Of a stretch of DNA of 64,000 bases, positions 34,264 through 43,034 are shown piece by piece. How positions within the stretch are numbered: position 1 is the first letter of the stretch; each line of letters opens with the position of its first letter. Made by a program: the position numbers and the translations under genes. The stretch spans positions 3,038,001 through 3,102,000 of the forward strand of contig NZ_CP042476.1 of NCBI RefSeq assembly GCF_007993795.1, given 5' to 3'. The DNA comes from Antarcticibacterium arcticum (GTDB lineage Bacteria; Bacteroidota; Bacteroidia; Flavobacteriales; Flavobacteriaceae). The notes beneath the pieces were generated by a model. That model worked only from the letters and a program-made list of their open reading frames with translations, did not search any database and was not told the origin of the DNA.

Positions 34264-35637
34264 TTAATTTCCAACCTCTCCAAACGGGTTATAACCTAAA
34301 TATTCTGTTTCTTTTTCCTGAAAGCTAATTCCGTATTCCTGTAACTCTTCTAAAATGGGTTCATAAACTTCCCGGGTAATAGGTATTTGGACCCCAGGGG
34401 TAGTGATCTTTTTGTTTAATATAGCAAGTGTTGCTATGGCAACTGGCAAGCCCACCGTTTTTGCCATTGCAGTATAGGTCTGGTCTTCCCCTATATGTAC
34501 CATGGTGGAATCTATCTGTTTTTTTTCGCCTTCAAGTTCATAACCAAATTTATGATACATAACAATCATATCCTTATCATCTTCGGCCAGAGTCCATTTA
34601 TCTTCCAGGATTTTTTGCAATGCCCGCGCAGGAGTAGCATTTGGAATACCTATTTTCTTCCCGTCATTAAAAAGATCGAGCTCTACCAGTTTATCCCACA
34701 TTATATCATCCTGATCTATTTTAAGGTTGTGACGCAATTTTAATTCAACTGTATCTGTAGGGGAGTAGGGAAGAAAAGAGTTTACAAAATCACGGTAACT
34801 CATATGTTCTGAATTTTCCAGTTCATAGGTGTCATCTGTCATACCCAGTTGCACAAACATATTCCATGCACGGCTGAAGCCAACCCGGCGTATGGTACCC
34901 CGGTATAAGGTTAAGATGTCTTCCAGCCCGTATATGCTGCGGTAATCTAAGGAATTCCGGTTGGCATAGCCTTCAAACTTTCCGTAACCATCCACGTGCA
35001 AAAATTCTGTACGCCTGAATAATCTGTGATATGGTATGTATTTATATTTCCCTTCCTGGATAAATTCAGCTACCCCGCCCTGGCCCGCAACCACCACATT
35101 TCTGGGGTTCCATGTAAATTTATAGTTCCAGAGATTGGTATCACTTTCAGGCGCTACAAGACCACCGGTGAAAGATTCGAACATTAACATTTTACCGCCT
35201 TTTGCCCTTATTTGATCTATGACCTGCATAGCACTCATATGGTCTAAGCCGGGATCTACCCCAATTTCATTCATAAAAACAAGGCCGTTTTGTTTCACTT
35301 CACTATCCAGGGCTCTCATTTCTTTACTCACATAGGAAGCAGTAACCAGGTTCTTTTTAAATTTTATACAATCCCTGGCGACTTCAATATGGAAACTGGC
35401 AGGGAGCATGGAGATCACTATATGTGCATTTTGTATCGCGTTTTCCCTGCTTTCTTTATCAAAAACATTGAGACTTATTGCATTGCACCGGGAATGTCCA
35501 CGGGAAATTCTTTTTGCCTGTTCCAGGTCAAGATCTCCAAGAGTTATAAGTAGGTTTTCAGATTCAGCTTTTTCAAGTAAATATCGAATTAAGACCGAAG
35601 TAGATTTTCCGGCACCAATTACCAGTATTTGTCGCAT
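34264..35637 (-). CDS. Saccharopine dehydrogenase-family oxidoreductase
   Basis: NAD(P)-dependent enzyme of the saccharopine pathway of lysine (LYS9/SDH-like). The 457-residue protein opens with a Rossmann motif MRQILVIGAGKSTSVLIRYL; MLPASFHIEVARDCIKFKKNLVTASYVSKEM and NEIGVDPGLDHMSAMQVID are typical of saccharopine reductases, followed by the C-terminal catalytic domain (WNPRNVVVAGQGGVA). Whether it degrades or makes lysine is not shown. The Lrp-type regulator downstream is the natural candidate controller. Confidence 0.88.
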   Translation of the reverse strand: MRQILVIGAGKSTSVLIRYLLEKAESENLLITLGDLDLEQAKRISRGHSRCNAISLNVFDKESRENAIQNAHIVISMLPASFHIEVARDCIKFKKNLVTASYVSKEMRALDSEVKQNGLVFMNEIGVDPGLDHMSAMQVIDQIRAKGGKMLMFESFTGGLVAPESDTNLWNYKFTWNPRNVVVAGQGGVAEFIQEGKYKYIPYHRLFRRTEFLHVDGYGKFEGYANRNSLDYRSIYGLEDILTLYRGTIRRVGFSRAWNMFVQLGMTDDTYELENSEHMSYRDFVNSFLPYSPTDTVELKLRHNLKIDQDDIMWDKLVELDLFNDGKKIGIPNATPARALQKILEDKWTLAEDDKDMIVMYHKFGYELEGEKKQIDSTMVHIGEDQTYTAMAKTVGLPVAIATLAILNKKITTPGVQIPITREVYEPILEELQEYGISFQEKETEYLGYNPFGEVGN

Positions 35638-35712
35638 ATTAAGTTTATCTTAATTAATTTTGGGCTTGTAGTTACGAAGGTAATTAATTGAATACATTTA
35701 AAAAATTAAAGG

Positions 35713-36102
35713 ATGAAGAGAAGCTATTATATTGCGGGTTTTTGTTTGGGATTATTAGGGGTTGTGCTGGGGGCTTTTGCCGCTCATGGATTGAAACCAA
35801 ATCTTAGCCCGCAGGCCATGGAAACTTTTGAAACCGGGGTTAGATTTCAAATTTATCATGCATTCCTTATTCTCATTCTTGCTAATATGGATAGCCTTCA
35901 AAATAGAAATGCCCGAATAATTCTCTACGTTATCCTTACAGGGGTGTTTCTCTTTTCGGGCTCAATATATCTCCTGGCAACAAATTCAATTACCGCACCC
36001 GATTTTTCAATTCTTGGTCCTGTAACCCCACTGGGTGGCAGTTTATTGATCTTTTGTTGGGGATTTCTCATCTTCCACAGCATAAAGTTAAAAATTAAAT
36101 AA
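35713..36102 (+). CDS. DUF423 small membrane protein
   Basis: A 129-residue inner-membrane protein with four hydrophobic helices. It matches the DUF423 (YgdD) family: AGFCLGLLGVVLGAFAAHGLKP at the N terminus is the hallmark, followed by ETGVRFQIYHAFLILIL, SGSIYLLA and TPLGGSLLIFCWGFLIFHSI. Function unknown in the family. Stands alone, 78 bases before pckA. Confidence 0.88.
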   Translation: MKRSYYIAGFCLGLLGVVLGAFAAHGLKPNLSPQAMETFETGVRFQIYHAFLILILANMDSLQNRNARIILYVILTGVFLFSGSIYLLATNSITAPDFSILGPVTPLGGSLLIFCWGFLIFHSIKLKIK

Positions 36103-36140
36103 AATGGTTGGATTTTTAATGCCATCCATTTTAGATTATT

Positions 36141-36148
36141 TACTTTTG
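36141..36148 (+). promoter_or_regulatory. Promoter -7 element of pckA
   Basis: TACTTTTG matches TAnnTTTG, 32 bases before the pckA ATG. Confidence 0.5.
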
Positions 36149-36180
36149 TTGCCCTAAACAAACACACAACTTAAACTTTT

Positions 36181-37779
36181 ATGTTGGCAAACAAACAGAT
36201 TACGAAATCGATTTCGCTGGAGAATTATGGAATTCATAATGCCACGGTGCATTATCAACTAAGTCCAGACGAACTTCATCAAATTACGCTTGAAAGGGAT
36301 CATGGAGTAGAGGCAAAATCTGGAGCTTTAGCGGTGAACACCGGGGAGTTTACAGGACGTTCTCCAAAGGACCGGTTTCTGGTTAAAGATGATGAGACGA
36401 GAGACAGAGTGTGGTGGGGGGATATTAACATTCCCTTTGATCCTGAAAAATTTGATGCTCTTTATGACAAGGTGGTTGCTTACCTTTCAGAAAAAGAGGT
36501 TTTTGTTAGGGATTCATATGCCTGCTCCGATGAAAATCACAGATTGAACATTCGCGTAGTAAATGAATACGCATGGTCCAATCTATTTGCGTACAATATG
36601 TTTTTAAGGCCGGAAGAATCTGAGCTTAAAAACTTTAAAGAAGACTGGATAGTTATCAATGCTCCCGGATTTAAGGCAGATCCATCTGTAGACGGAACGC
36701 GCCAGGCAAACTTTTCAATCCTTAATTTTTCAAGAAAAATTGCTTTAATTGGTGGAAGCGGGTATACCGGGGAAATTAAAAAAGGGATTTTTTCTGCCCT
36801 TAACTTTATCCTACCTGTGCACGAAAATACTTTGCCTATGCACTGCTCTGCCAATATAGGAAAGGAAGGCGATACCGCTGTGTTTTTCGGTTTATCGGGT
36901 ACGGGAAAAACAACCCTTTCTGCAGATCCTAAACGGAAATTAATAGGTGATGATGAGCACGGGTGGACTGCAGAGAATACCATTTTTAACTTTGAGGGTG
37001 GTTGCTATGCTAAAGTTATTAATCTTACTGAAGACAATGAACCCGATATTTTCAGGGCGATCAAAAAAGGGGCAATTCTTGAAAATGTGATTCTCAATGA
37101 AGATGGGGAAGTAGATTTTGAAGACACATCTATTACACCAAATACAAGAGTAAGTTATCCTATTGATCACATAGATAATATTGCAGTTCCCTCAATAGGA
37201 GAAAATCCTAAAAATATATTTTTCCTAACGGCAGATGCCTTTGGGGTACTGCCTCCAATAAGTAAATTGAACCCGGGCCAGGCAGCCTATCATTTCATTA
37301 GTGGGTATACAGCTAAGGTTGCAGGTACAGAGGCTGGGGTAGATGAGCCTCTACCTAATTTTTCAGCTTGTTTTGGAGCGCCATTTATGCCTTTACACCC
37401 TACAAAATATGGGGAGATGTTGAGTGAAAAAATGAAAGATTCCAAAGTAGATGTTTGGTTGGTGAATACCGGATGGACCGGTGGTCCTTACGGGATAGGT
37501 AGCAGAATGAAGTTGAAATACACCCGCGCTATGATTGATGCTGCTCTTGAAGGAAAACTTAAAGACGTAGAATTTGTACAGCACCCCATTTTTGGGCTTC
37601 AAATGCCTACAGAATGTGAGAATGTGCCCAGTGAGGTTCTTAACCCAAGAGGAACCTGGAGTGATAAATCGGCATACGATTCCAAAGCCTTAGAACTTGC
37701 AAATGCATTTAAGACAAACTTTAAAAAGTTTGAGGAAAACGCTAATGAGGAAATCCTTGGCGGTGGGCCCCTGGTATAA
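36181..37779 (+). CDS. pckA: Phosphoenolpyruvate carboxykinase (ATP)
   Basis: Converts oxaloacetate and ATP to phosphoenolpyruvate, the entry to gluconeogenesis. The 532-residue protein shows the PCK motifs: FTGRSPKDRF near 57, the kinase-1a P-loop GLSGTGKTTLSADP at 237-250, LIGDDEHGW just after (kinase 2 and metal site), and NTRVSYPIDHI. ATP-dependent type by length and P-loop. Single gene with a strong terminator at 37799. Confidence 0.97.
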   Translation: MLANKQITKSISLENYGIHNATVHYQLSPDELHQITLERDHGVEAKSGALAVNTGEFTGRSPKDRFLVKDDETRDRVWWGDINIPFDPEKFDALYDKVVAYLSEKEVFVRDSYACSDENHRLNIRVVNEYAWSNLFAYNMFLRPEESELKNFKEDWIVINAPGFKADPSVDGTRQANFSILNFSRKIALIGGSGYTGEIKKGIFSALNFILPVHENTLPMHCSANIGKEGDTAVFFGLSGTGKTTLSADPKRKLIGDDEHGWTAENTIFNFEGGCYAKVINLTEDNEPDIFRAIKKGAILENVILNEDGEVDFEDTSITPNTRVSYPIDHIDNIAVPSIGENPKNIFFLTADAFGVLPPISKLNPGQAAYHFISGYTAKVAGTEAGVDEPLPNFSACFGAPFMPLHPTKYGEMLSEKMKDSKVDVWLVNTGWTGGPYGIGSRMKLKYTRAMIDAALEGKLKDVEFVQHPIFGLQMPTECENVPSEVLNPRGTWSDKSAYDSKALELANAFKTNFKKFEENANEEILGGGPLV

Positions 37780-37798
37780 CCTTTAAGGGTACAAAAAA

Positions 37799-37837
37799 GC
37801 AAAAGCCGGTGACTTTTATGGAGTTACCGGCTTTTTT
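37799..37837. terminator. Terminator between pckA and the convergent hemD-like gene
   Basis: Ten-bp stem (37801-37810 with 37826-37835), extendable inward by two weak pairs, T run after it on the plus strand and an A-rich flank upstream that serves the minus strand. Confidence 0.85.
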
Positions 37838-37858
37838 ATTAATAATTGGGGAAGGTAA

Positions 37859-38605
37859 TTATTTTTTATTGGCTTCTTTTATATAATTCTTAAGCGCCAT
37901 GGTCATTGAAGGAGTATCTGGGGTAGGCGCCATAATATTTACAACCAGCCCATGTTCCTTCGCTGCTTTTACTGTGGTATTTCCAAAAACTGCGATCTTG
38001 GTTTCATTCTGCTCGAAATCAGGAAAATTCTCAAATAAGGATTTAATCCCGGTAGGGCTAAAAAATACAAGGATGTCATAATAAACATCACGTAAATGAG
38101 TAAGATCACTTACCACAGTGCGGTAAAAAATACCTTGTTTCCACTCAACCCCCAGTTTATTAAGTGTTTTGGGAACATCAGGTTTCAGCATATCTGAAGC
38201 CGGTAACAGGAACTTCTCATTTTTGTATTTCTTTATAAATGGGGAAAGTTCAGAAAAAGTCCTTTTCCCAACATAGATCTTCCGTTTACGGTAAACCACA
38301 TATTTTTGAAGGTAATAGGCCACAGCTTCACTAAGGCAAAAATACTTAAGAGTATCTGGCACTTTATAGCGCATTTCCTCGGCAATTCTAAAAAAGTGAT
38401 CTACAGAATTTCGGCTGGTAAGTATTACTGCAGTGTATTTTGTAAGGTCAATTTTTTGTTGTCTTACATCCTTGGATGAGACTCCTTCAACATGAATAAA
38501 AGGTATGAAATCAATTTTTACCCGTAGTTTTTCTTCAAGCTCAGAATAAGGAGAGTTATCTACTTTAGGCTCTGGTTGAGAAATTAAAATTGTTTTCACT
38601 TTCAT
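37859..38605 (-). CDS. hemD: Uroporphyrinogen-III synthase-like protein
   Basis: Predicted to cyclise hydroxymethylbilane to uroporphyrinogen III in haem synthesis. The 248-residue protein has the two-lobed HemD plan: KTILISQPEP at the N terminus, AVILTSRNSVDHFFRI (the HemD-type TSxxxV motif) and DILVFFSPTGIKSLFENFPDFEQNETKIAVFGNTTVKAAKEHG. HemD is poorly conserved, so the assignment rests on the motif pattern and length. DUF4271 lies 18 bases upstream in the same direction. Confidence 0.82.
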   Translation of the reverse strand: MKVKTILISQPEPKVDNSPYSELEEKLRVKIDFIPFIHVEGVSSKDVRQQKIDLTKYTAVILTSRNSVDHFFRIAEEMRYKVPDTLKYFCLSEAVAYYLQKYVVYRKRKIYVGKRTFSELSPFIKKYKNEKFLLPASDMLKPDVPKTLNKLGVEWKQGIFYRTVVSDLTHLRDVYYDILVFFSPTGIKSLFENFPDFEQNETKIAVFGNTTVKAAKEHGLVVNIMAPTPDTPSMTMALKNYIKEANKK

Positions 38606-38623
38606 ATATAAAACGTTTAAAAC

Positions 38624-39283
38624 TTACCTTGTTGTAATTAGCTTATACAAAATGACATAAGGGGTGATTTCAAGTGCGCAAAGGTACAAAATAAAATAGA
38701 ACCAATTACGGGAGATGAGACCCTGATTTTTTTTGATAATCCTAAAAAGCGCAAAAATAATCCCTATGAAAATCCCTATTACCAGGGAGTAAATTATCCA
38801 GGCAGATTGGTGGGGGGCATATATAAGGAAAATGGTGAAAGGCAGCAGGATAAGACTTATCAAATTTCGGTAAGTGTGTTTAATGAACAGGTAATTATCT
38901 GCTGTTTCATCAATGTCAAAAACGTTAGCAATAATTTTTTCCACGGTAATTTTAAGCAGTATAAAAAAACTGTAAGCGGTAAAAATGCGTAAAAATAATA
39001 CCTCGGTTTCGGTTTCACGGGGATTTAGAAAAAACCTGTATAACATAAATAAGAATAACGAAACGCTTAAAATATGGATTAACAACATTAACACATTGAA
39101 GCCGAAAAGAGCTTTGTGCTCCCTGTTCTTTATGACCAGGTATTTACCCGAGGAAAAAAGGGAAATAAAGTCTTCAAACCGTTGCTGAAATAATTTCCTG
39201 GAAATAACCAGCAATAAAAGAATGAGCACAATTATTATGGTCAACAAATCGTTCGAAGTGCTATATCTTTCTAAGGCTTCCAA
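38624..39283 (-). CDS. DUF4271 membrane protein
   Basis: A 219-residue inner-membrane protein with about six hydrophobic helices, the first at about 13-30 (LLTIIIVLILLLLVISRKLF), the others between 65 and 215. The sequence pattern and its position next to a hemD-like gene and a polyprenol-phosphate-mannose synthase match the DUF4271 family of Bacteroidota. No function is known. It is the first gene of a two-gene minus-strand unit, divergent from the GT2 gene. Confidence 0.75.
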   Translation of the reverse strand: MEALERYSTSNDLLTIIIVLILLLLVISRKLFQQRFEDFISLFSSGKYLVIKNREHKALFGFNVLMLLIHILSVSLFLFMLYRFFLNPRETETEVLFLRIFTAYSFFILLKITVEKIIANVFDIDETADNYLFIKHTYRNLISLILLPFTIFLIYAPHQSAWIIYSLVIGIFIGIIFALFRIIKKNQGLISRNWFYFILYLCALEITPYVILYKLITTR

Positions 39284-39362
39284 ATAAAAACTTTTTGCAA
39301 AGGTATAATTAATAGGGTTAAAACTTGAAAGTTATTTTGAAGTTGCTAAGCTCAAAAATAGT

Positions 39363-39370
39363 TACATTTG
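39363..39370 (+). promoter_or_regulatory. Promoter -7 element of the GT2-pyrC-DUF4296 unit
   Basis: TACATTTG matches TAnnTTTG, 15 bases before ATG 39386. Confidence 0.5.
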
Positions 39371-39385
39371 TTCAAAATTTAGGGC

Positions 39386-40111
39386 ATGTCACATGGTATA
39401 ATCATTATACCCACTTATAATGAAATTGAAAACATTGAGCGCCTGATCAGGAATGTTTTTTCCCTACAGCGGAAATTTCATATTTTAGTGGTAGATGATA
39501 ATTCACCAGACCATACGGCAGCTAAAGTAAAAAAGTTGCAGTCAGAATTTTTTGGGGCATTATTTTTGGAAGAGCGGAGGGGGAAATTAGGCCTTGGTAG
39601 TGCCTACATACACGGGTTTAAATGGGCCCTTGCTCACGAGTATGAGTATGTATTTGAAATGGATGCCGATTTTTCTCATAATCCAAACGACCTTATAAGA
39701 CTATATAATGCCTGTTCCAGGAAAGGAGCAGATGTTGCTATAGGCTCCCGGTATGCCACCGGTGTAAATGTGATCAACTGGCCAATGAGCAGGGTGTTAT
39801 TATCCTGGCTGGCTTCAAAATATGTTCGTGTTATCACAGGAATGAATATTCATGATACCACAGCAGGTTTTATTTGCTATAAGCGAAAGGTGCTGGAAAC
39901 ATTAGATCTGGATAAAATACAGTTTGTAGGTTATGCGTTCCAGATCGAAATGAAATTCAAGGCGCACATATTAAATTTTAAAATTGTAGAAGTTCCTGTG
40001 ATTTTTTCCGACAGAACGAAAGGAACTTCTAAAATGAGCAGTGGGATTATTTCTGAAGCTGTGTTTGGGGTAATAAATATGAAATTAAAGAGTCTTTTTA
40101 ATAAGAGGTAG
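39386..40111 (+). CDS. Polyprenol-monophosphomannose synthase-like glycosyltransferase (GT2)
   Basis: Transfers a sugar (probably mannose) from GDP-sugar to polyprenyl phosphate at the cytoplasmic face of the membrane, giving a donor for extracytoplasmic glycosylation. The 241-residue protein is GT2 (DPM1-like): IIIIPTYNEIENIERLI, ILVVDDNSPD, and the catalytic DxD in FEMDADFSHNP (Asp93/Asp95). No C-terminal membrane helices, as in short DPM1 enzymes. Five bases separate it from the dihydroorotase gene. Confidence 0.9.
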   Translation: MSHGIIIIPTYNEIENIERLIRNVFSLQRKFHILVVDDNSPDHTAAKVKKLQSEFFGALFLEERRGKLGLGSAYIHGFKWALAHEYEYVFEMDADFSHNPNDLIRLYNACSRKGADVAIGSRYATGVNVINWPMSRVLLSWLASKYVRVITGMNIHDTTAGFICYKRKVLETLDLDKIQFVGYAFQIEMKFKAHILNFKIVEVPVIFSDRTKGTSKMSSGIISEAVFGVINMKLKSLFNKR

Positions 40112-40116
40112 ATATA

Positions 40117-41463
40117 ATGATGAAGATTTTAATTAAGAATGCACGTATTGTTAACGAAGGAAGCATTATTGAGGGTGATGTTTTTATAGAAAATGGAATA
40201 ATTGCTGAAATTGCTGATAGTATAAGTGCAAAATCTCCCGATGTAAATATAATTGACGCAGAAGGAAATTACTTATTGCCAGGCATCATTGATGACCAGG
40301 TTCACTTTCGCGAACCAGGTTTAACGCATAAAGAAACCATTGAAACAGGTTCAAAAGCTGCCATTGCAGGTGGAATAACTTCTTTTATAGAGATGCCCAA
40401 CACGCAGCCGCAAACCACTACTCTAGAAAAACTTCAGGAGAAATTTGATATTGCTAAAAACTCATCATATGCCAATTACTCCTTTATGTTTGGGGGCACC
40501 AATGATAACCTGGAGGAAATATTAAAGGTTGATCCTAAAATAACCCCTGCTATTAAACTCTTTCTGGGATCTTCTACCGGTAATATGCTGGTTGATGACC
40601 CAAAAGTGCTGGAGCAGATTTTTACCAAATCTCCTTTGATGATCGCGGTTCACTGCGAAGATGAAGCGACAATAAAGAGAAATCTTGAGGAAAACATCGC
40701 CAAATATGGTGATGATATACCTATGGAACTTCACCCAAAAATAAGAAGTGAAGAGGCGTGTTATCTTTCTTCATCGCGGGCAGTGGCGCTGGCAAAGAAA
40801 ACCGGTGCCAGATTGCATGTTTTTCATCTATCTACAGCCAAGGAACTATCCCTGTTTGATAACAAAAAGCCTTTAAAAGACAAAAAGATTACTGCCGAGG
40901 TTTGTGTGCACCACCTTTGGTTTAATGATTCAGATTACCAGAAAAAAGGAACCTTTATAAAATGGAACCCTGCTATCAAAACCAAAAAAGATCAGGAAGC
41001 ATTATTGCAGGGATTAATAGACAATCATATTGATGTGATCGCTACAGATCATGCGCCACATACCAAGGAGGAAAAGAAGAATGTATATACCCAGGCTCCA
41101 AGTGGAGGGCCTTTGGTGCAACATGCATTACCGGCCATGCTTCAACTGTATCATCAGGAAAAAATAAGCCTGGAGAAGATAGTTGAAAAGATGTGTCATA
41201 ACCCGGCCATTCTTTTTCAAATTGAAAAGCGCGGATTCATACGTGAAGGCTATAAGGCAGATCTTGTAATTGTAGACCTTAACTCTCCCTGGGCAGTTCA
41301 ACCAAGCAATATTGTATATAAATGTGGCTGGTCACCATTTGACGGTGTAACCTTTAAATCCAGGGTTACCCACACTTTTGTAAATGGCCGCCTTGTTTAT
41401 AAAAATTTCAAATTCCTGCCTTTTGCCCCGGGGGCGGAACAATTAACCTTTGACCGGAAATAG
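40117..41463 (+). CDS. pyrC: Dihydroorotase
   Basis: Closes carbamoyl-aspartate to dihydroorotate in pyrimidine synthesis. The 448-residue amidohydrolase has LPGIIDDQVHFREPGLTHKE at 54-73, VHCEDE, RLHVFHLSTA, and VIATDHAPHTKEE. The classical HxH of the first metal site reads Gln61-Val-His63 here; the same QVHFREPG is, to my recollection, usual in Bacteroidota. Met1 and Met2 are both possible starts. Lies in an operon with the GT2 gene (5-base gap) and DUF4296 (1-base gap). Confidence 0.94.
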   Translation: MMKILIKNARIVNEGSIIEGDVFIENGIIAEIADSISAKSPDVNIIDAEGNYLLPGIIDDQVHFREPGLTHKETIETGSKAAIAGGITSFIEMPNTQPQTTTLEKLQEKFDIAKNSSYANYSFMFGGTNDNLEEILKVDPKITPAIKLFLGSSTGNMLVDDPKVLEQIFTKSPLMIAVHCEDEATIKRNLEENIAKYGDDIPMELHPKIRSEEACYLSSSRAVALAKKTGARLHVFHLSTAKELSLFDNKKPLKDKKITAEVCVHHLWFNDSDYQKKGTFIKWNPAIKTKKDQEALLQGLIDNHIDVIATDHAPHTKEEKKNVYTQAPSGGPLVQHALPAMLQLYHQEKISLEKIVEKMCHNPAILFQIEKRGFIREGYKADLVIVDLNSPWAVQPSNIVYKCGWSPFDGVTFKSRVTHTFVNGRLVYKNFKFLPFAPGAEQLTFDRK

Positions 41464-41464
41464 T

Positions 41465-41935
41465 ATGAAGTTTGTTTGGGTTTTTGCTGCGGCTTTCCTG
41501 TTCTTTTCCTGCCAGAATATAGAAAAGGTGGAAAAGCCAAAGAACCTTATATCCGAACAAAAAATGGCTGAAGTCCTAACAGATCTTTCATTGCTCAATT
41601 CGGCAAAAAACTATAACCGGAGATTACTTGAAGAAACCGGATTAAAACCAGATGAATATCTTTATACCAAACATAACATAGACAGCGCGCAACTCTCACA
41701 AAGCACCAGGTATTATGCGAGCGATCAAAACCGCCTGGAAGCGATCTATAAAAACGTGAAGACCAATCTTGAAAAATTACAGCGCGAGCTTGCCGTAAAA
41801 AAAGAAAATGAAGAACGTCTAAAAGACACTTTACCGGATAGTAAAAAAGATTCTATAATTCAGGATTCTCTATTAGGAAAACCTCCACGCAGGGATAGCC
41901 TTATAATGGCCTCTCCGGAATACGACATTCAATAG
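41465..41935 (+). CDS. DUF4296 lipoprotein
   Basis: A 156-residue lipoprotein: MKFVWVFAAAFLFFSCQN gives a lipobox ending at Cys16, followed by a mainly helical, charged body (EQKMAEVLTDLSLLNSAKNY, NRLEAIYKNVKTNLEKLQRELAVKKENEERL) and a basic proline-containing tail. This is the DUF4296 pattern of Bacteroidota; function unknown. The frame is open from 41450 within pyrC, but ATG 41465, one base after the pyrC stop, gives the proper lipoprotein signal. Overlaps the convergent epimerase gene by 7 bases. Confidence 0.82.
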   Translation: MKFVWVFAAAFLFFSCQNIEKVEKPKNLISEQKMAEVLTDLSLLNSAKNYNRRLLEETGLKPDEYLYTKHNIDSAQLSQSTRYYASDQNRLEAIYKNVKTNLEKLQRELAVKKENEERLKDTLPDSKKDSIIQDSLLGKPPRRDSLIMASPEYDIQ

Positions 41936-42954
41936 GATTGGTTTTTATCGTTATTAAAAGCAATTACCGTTTCTGCGATCACCTCTTCAATGGGCTGGAA
42001 CTTATATGAAAATTCATCCATTACTTTTTTGTTATTGTAATAGGAATGTTCAAACAGACTTGTGTTATCACGCCGGCTTATTTCTTTTTTTATACCAAAC
42101 AAGGCTGAAGCTATAGATTGATACAACCAACCGGTGTATACCATCCAGGGTTTTAATTCTTTTTTAGGAGGTTCCTTCCCAAATTCTAAAGCGACTTTAT
42201 CCAGCACCTCTTTAAAGCTCAAATTTTCTGCCACCACAATATATTGTTCATTTTGAACAAAAGATTCCATAGTGATCACAGCCAACTTTGCTACATCTTT
42301 TACGCCTACAAAACCTGTGGTTTTAGGAAAGTGATAATTGAGTCCTTTATATATTTTTGAAAATATCTGGCCGGTGCCTTTATCCCAGTATCCCGGGCCC
42401 AGAATTATTCCGGGATTAAGAATAACTACGGGAACCCCTTCCTGTGAGGCTCGCCATACTTCAATTTCAGCTCCGTGCTTGGAGATCGCATATTCGCTGT
42501 GATCTTTTTCCGGGTGCCATGTAAAATTCTCAGAAATGGCAGTTTCACCTATGCTCAATCCCATAGTTGCAATAGAGCTTATGTAGCATAATTTTTCTAT
42601 ACCTCCCGCTATACATAAATTAACAACATTGGCAGTTCCTTCAATGTTCGTTTTCCTAAGGGCTGCCGTGTCTTCCTTCCTAAAAGAAACCAGGGCAGCA
42701 GCATGGTAAACGCGTGAAATACCTTCAAAAGCCTCTGAAAGCGCCGGAATATCTGTAAGGGAAGCTTCTTTCCATTCTATTTGTTTGAAAAGGAATTCGA
42801 CTTCTTCCGCAGGAATTGTATAAGAGAAAATTTTTCTTACCGCATTGAGGTCGCTGTTTTTACGGTAGGTAGCACGCACTTTTTTGCCTGCTACCAGAAG
42901 TTCAAGCAATAGATGCGACCCAACTAAACCCGTACCTCCGGTAACTAAAATCAT
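41929..42954 (-). CDS. NAD-dependent epimerase/dehydratase family protein
   Basis: Extended short-chain dehydrogenase acting on a nucleotide sugar, a steroid-like or a dihydroflavonol-like substrate; the specificity is not clear. The 341-residue protein has the nucleotide-binding motif GGTGLVGSHLLLELL at 6-20 and the catalytic SDR pattern: ISSIATMG with a Ser, then EYAISKHGAE with the YxxxK pair. The C-terminal half is substrate-binding. Transcribed alone on the minus strand, divergent from tyrS. Confidence 0.87.
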   Translation of the reverse strand: MILVTGGTGLVGSHLLLELLVAGKKVRATYRKNSDLNAVRKIFSYTIPAEEVEFLFKQIEWKEASLTDIPALSEAFEGISRVYHAAALVSFRKEDTAALRKTNIEGTANVVNLCIAGGIEKLCYISSIATMGLSIGETAISENFTWHPEKDHSEYAISKHGAEIEVWRASQEGVPVVILNPGIILGPGYWDKGTGQIFSKIYKGLNYHFPKTTGFVGVKDVAKLAVITMESFVQNEQYIVVAENLSFKEVLDKVALEFGKEPPKKELKPWMVYTGWLYQSIASALFGIKKEISRRDNTSLFEHSYYNNKKVMDEFSYKFQPIEEVIAETVIAFNNDKNQSY

Positions 42955-43034
42955 AGGGTAAATATACTAATTCAGTTTAGGAAAAATGACAGGTATTGGT
43001 ATCTTTACGCCGGTTTTAGAATAAAATTACACTC

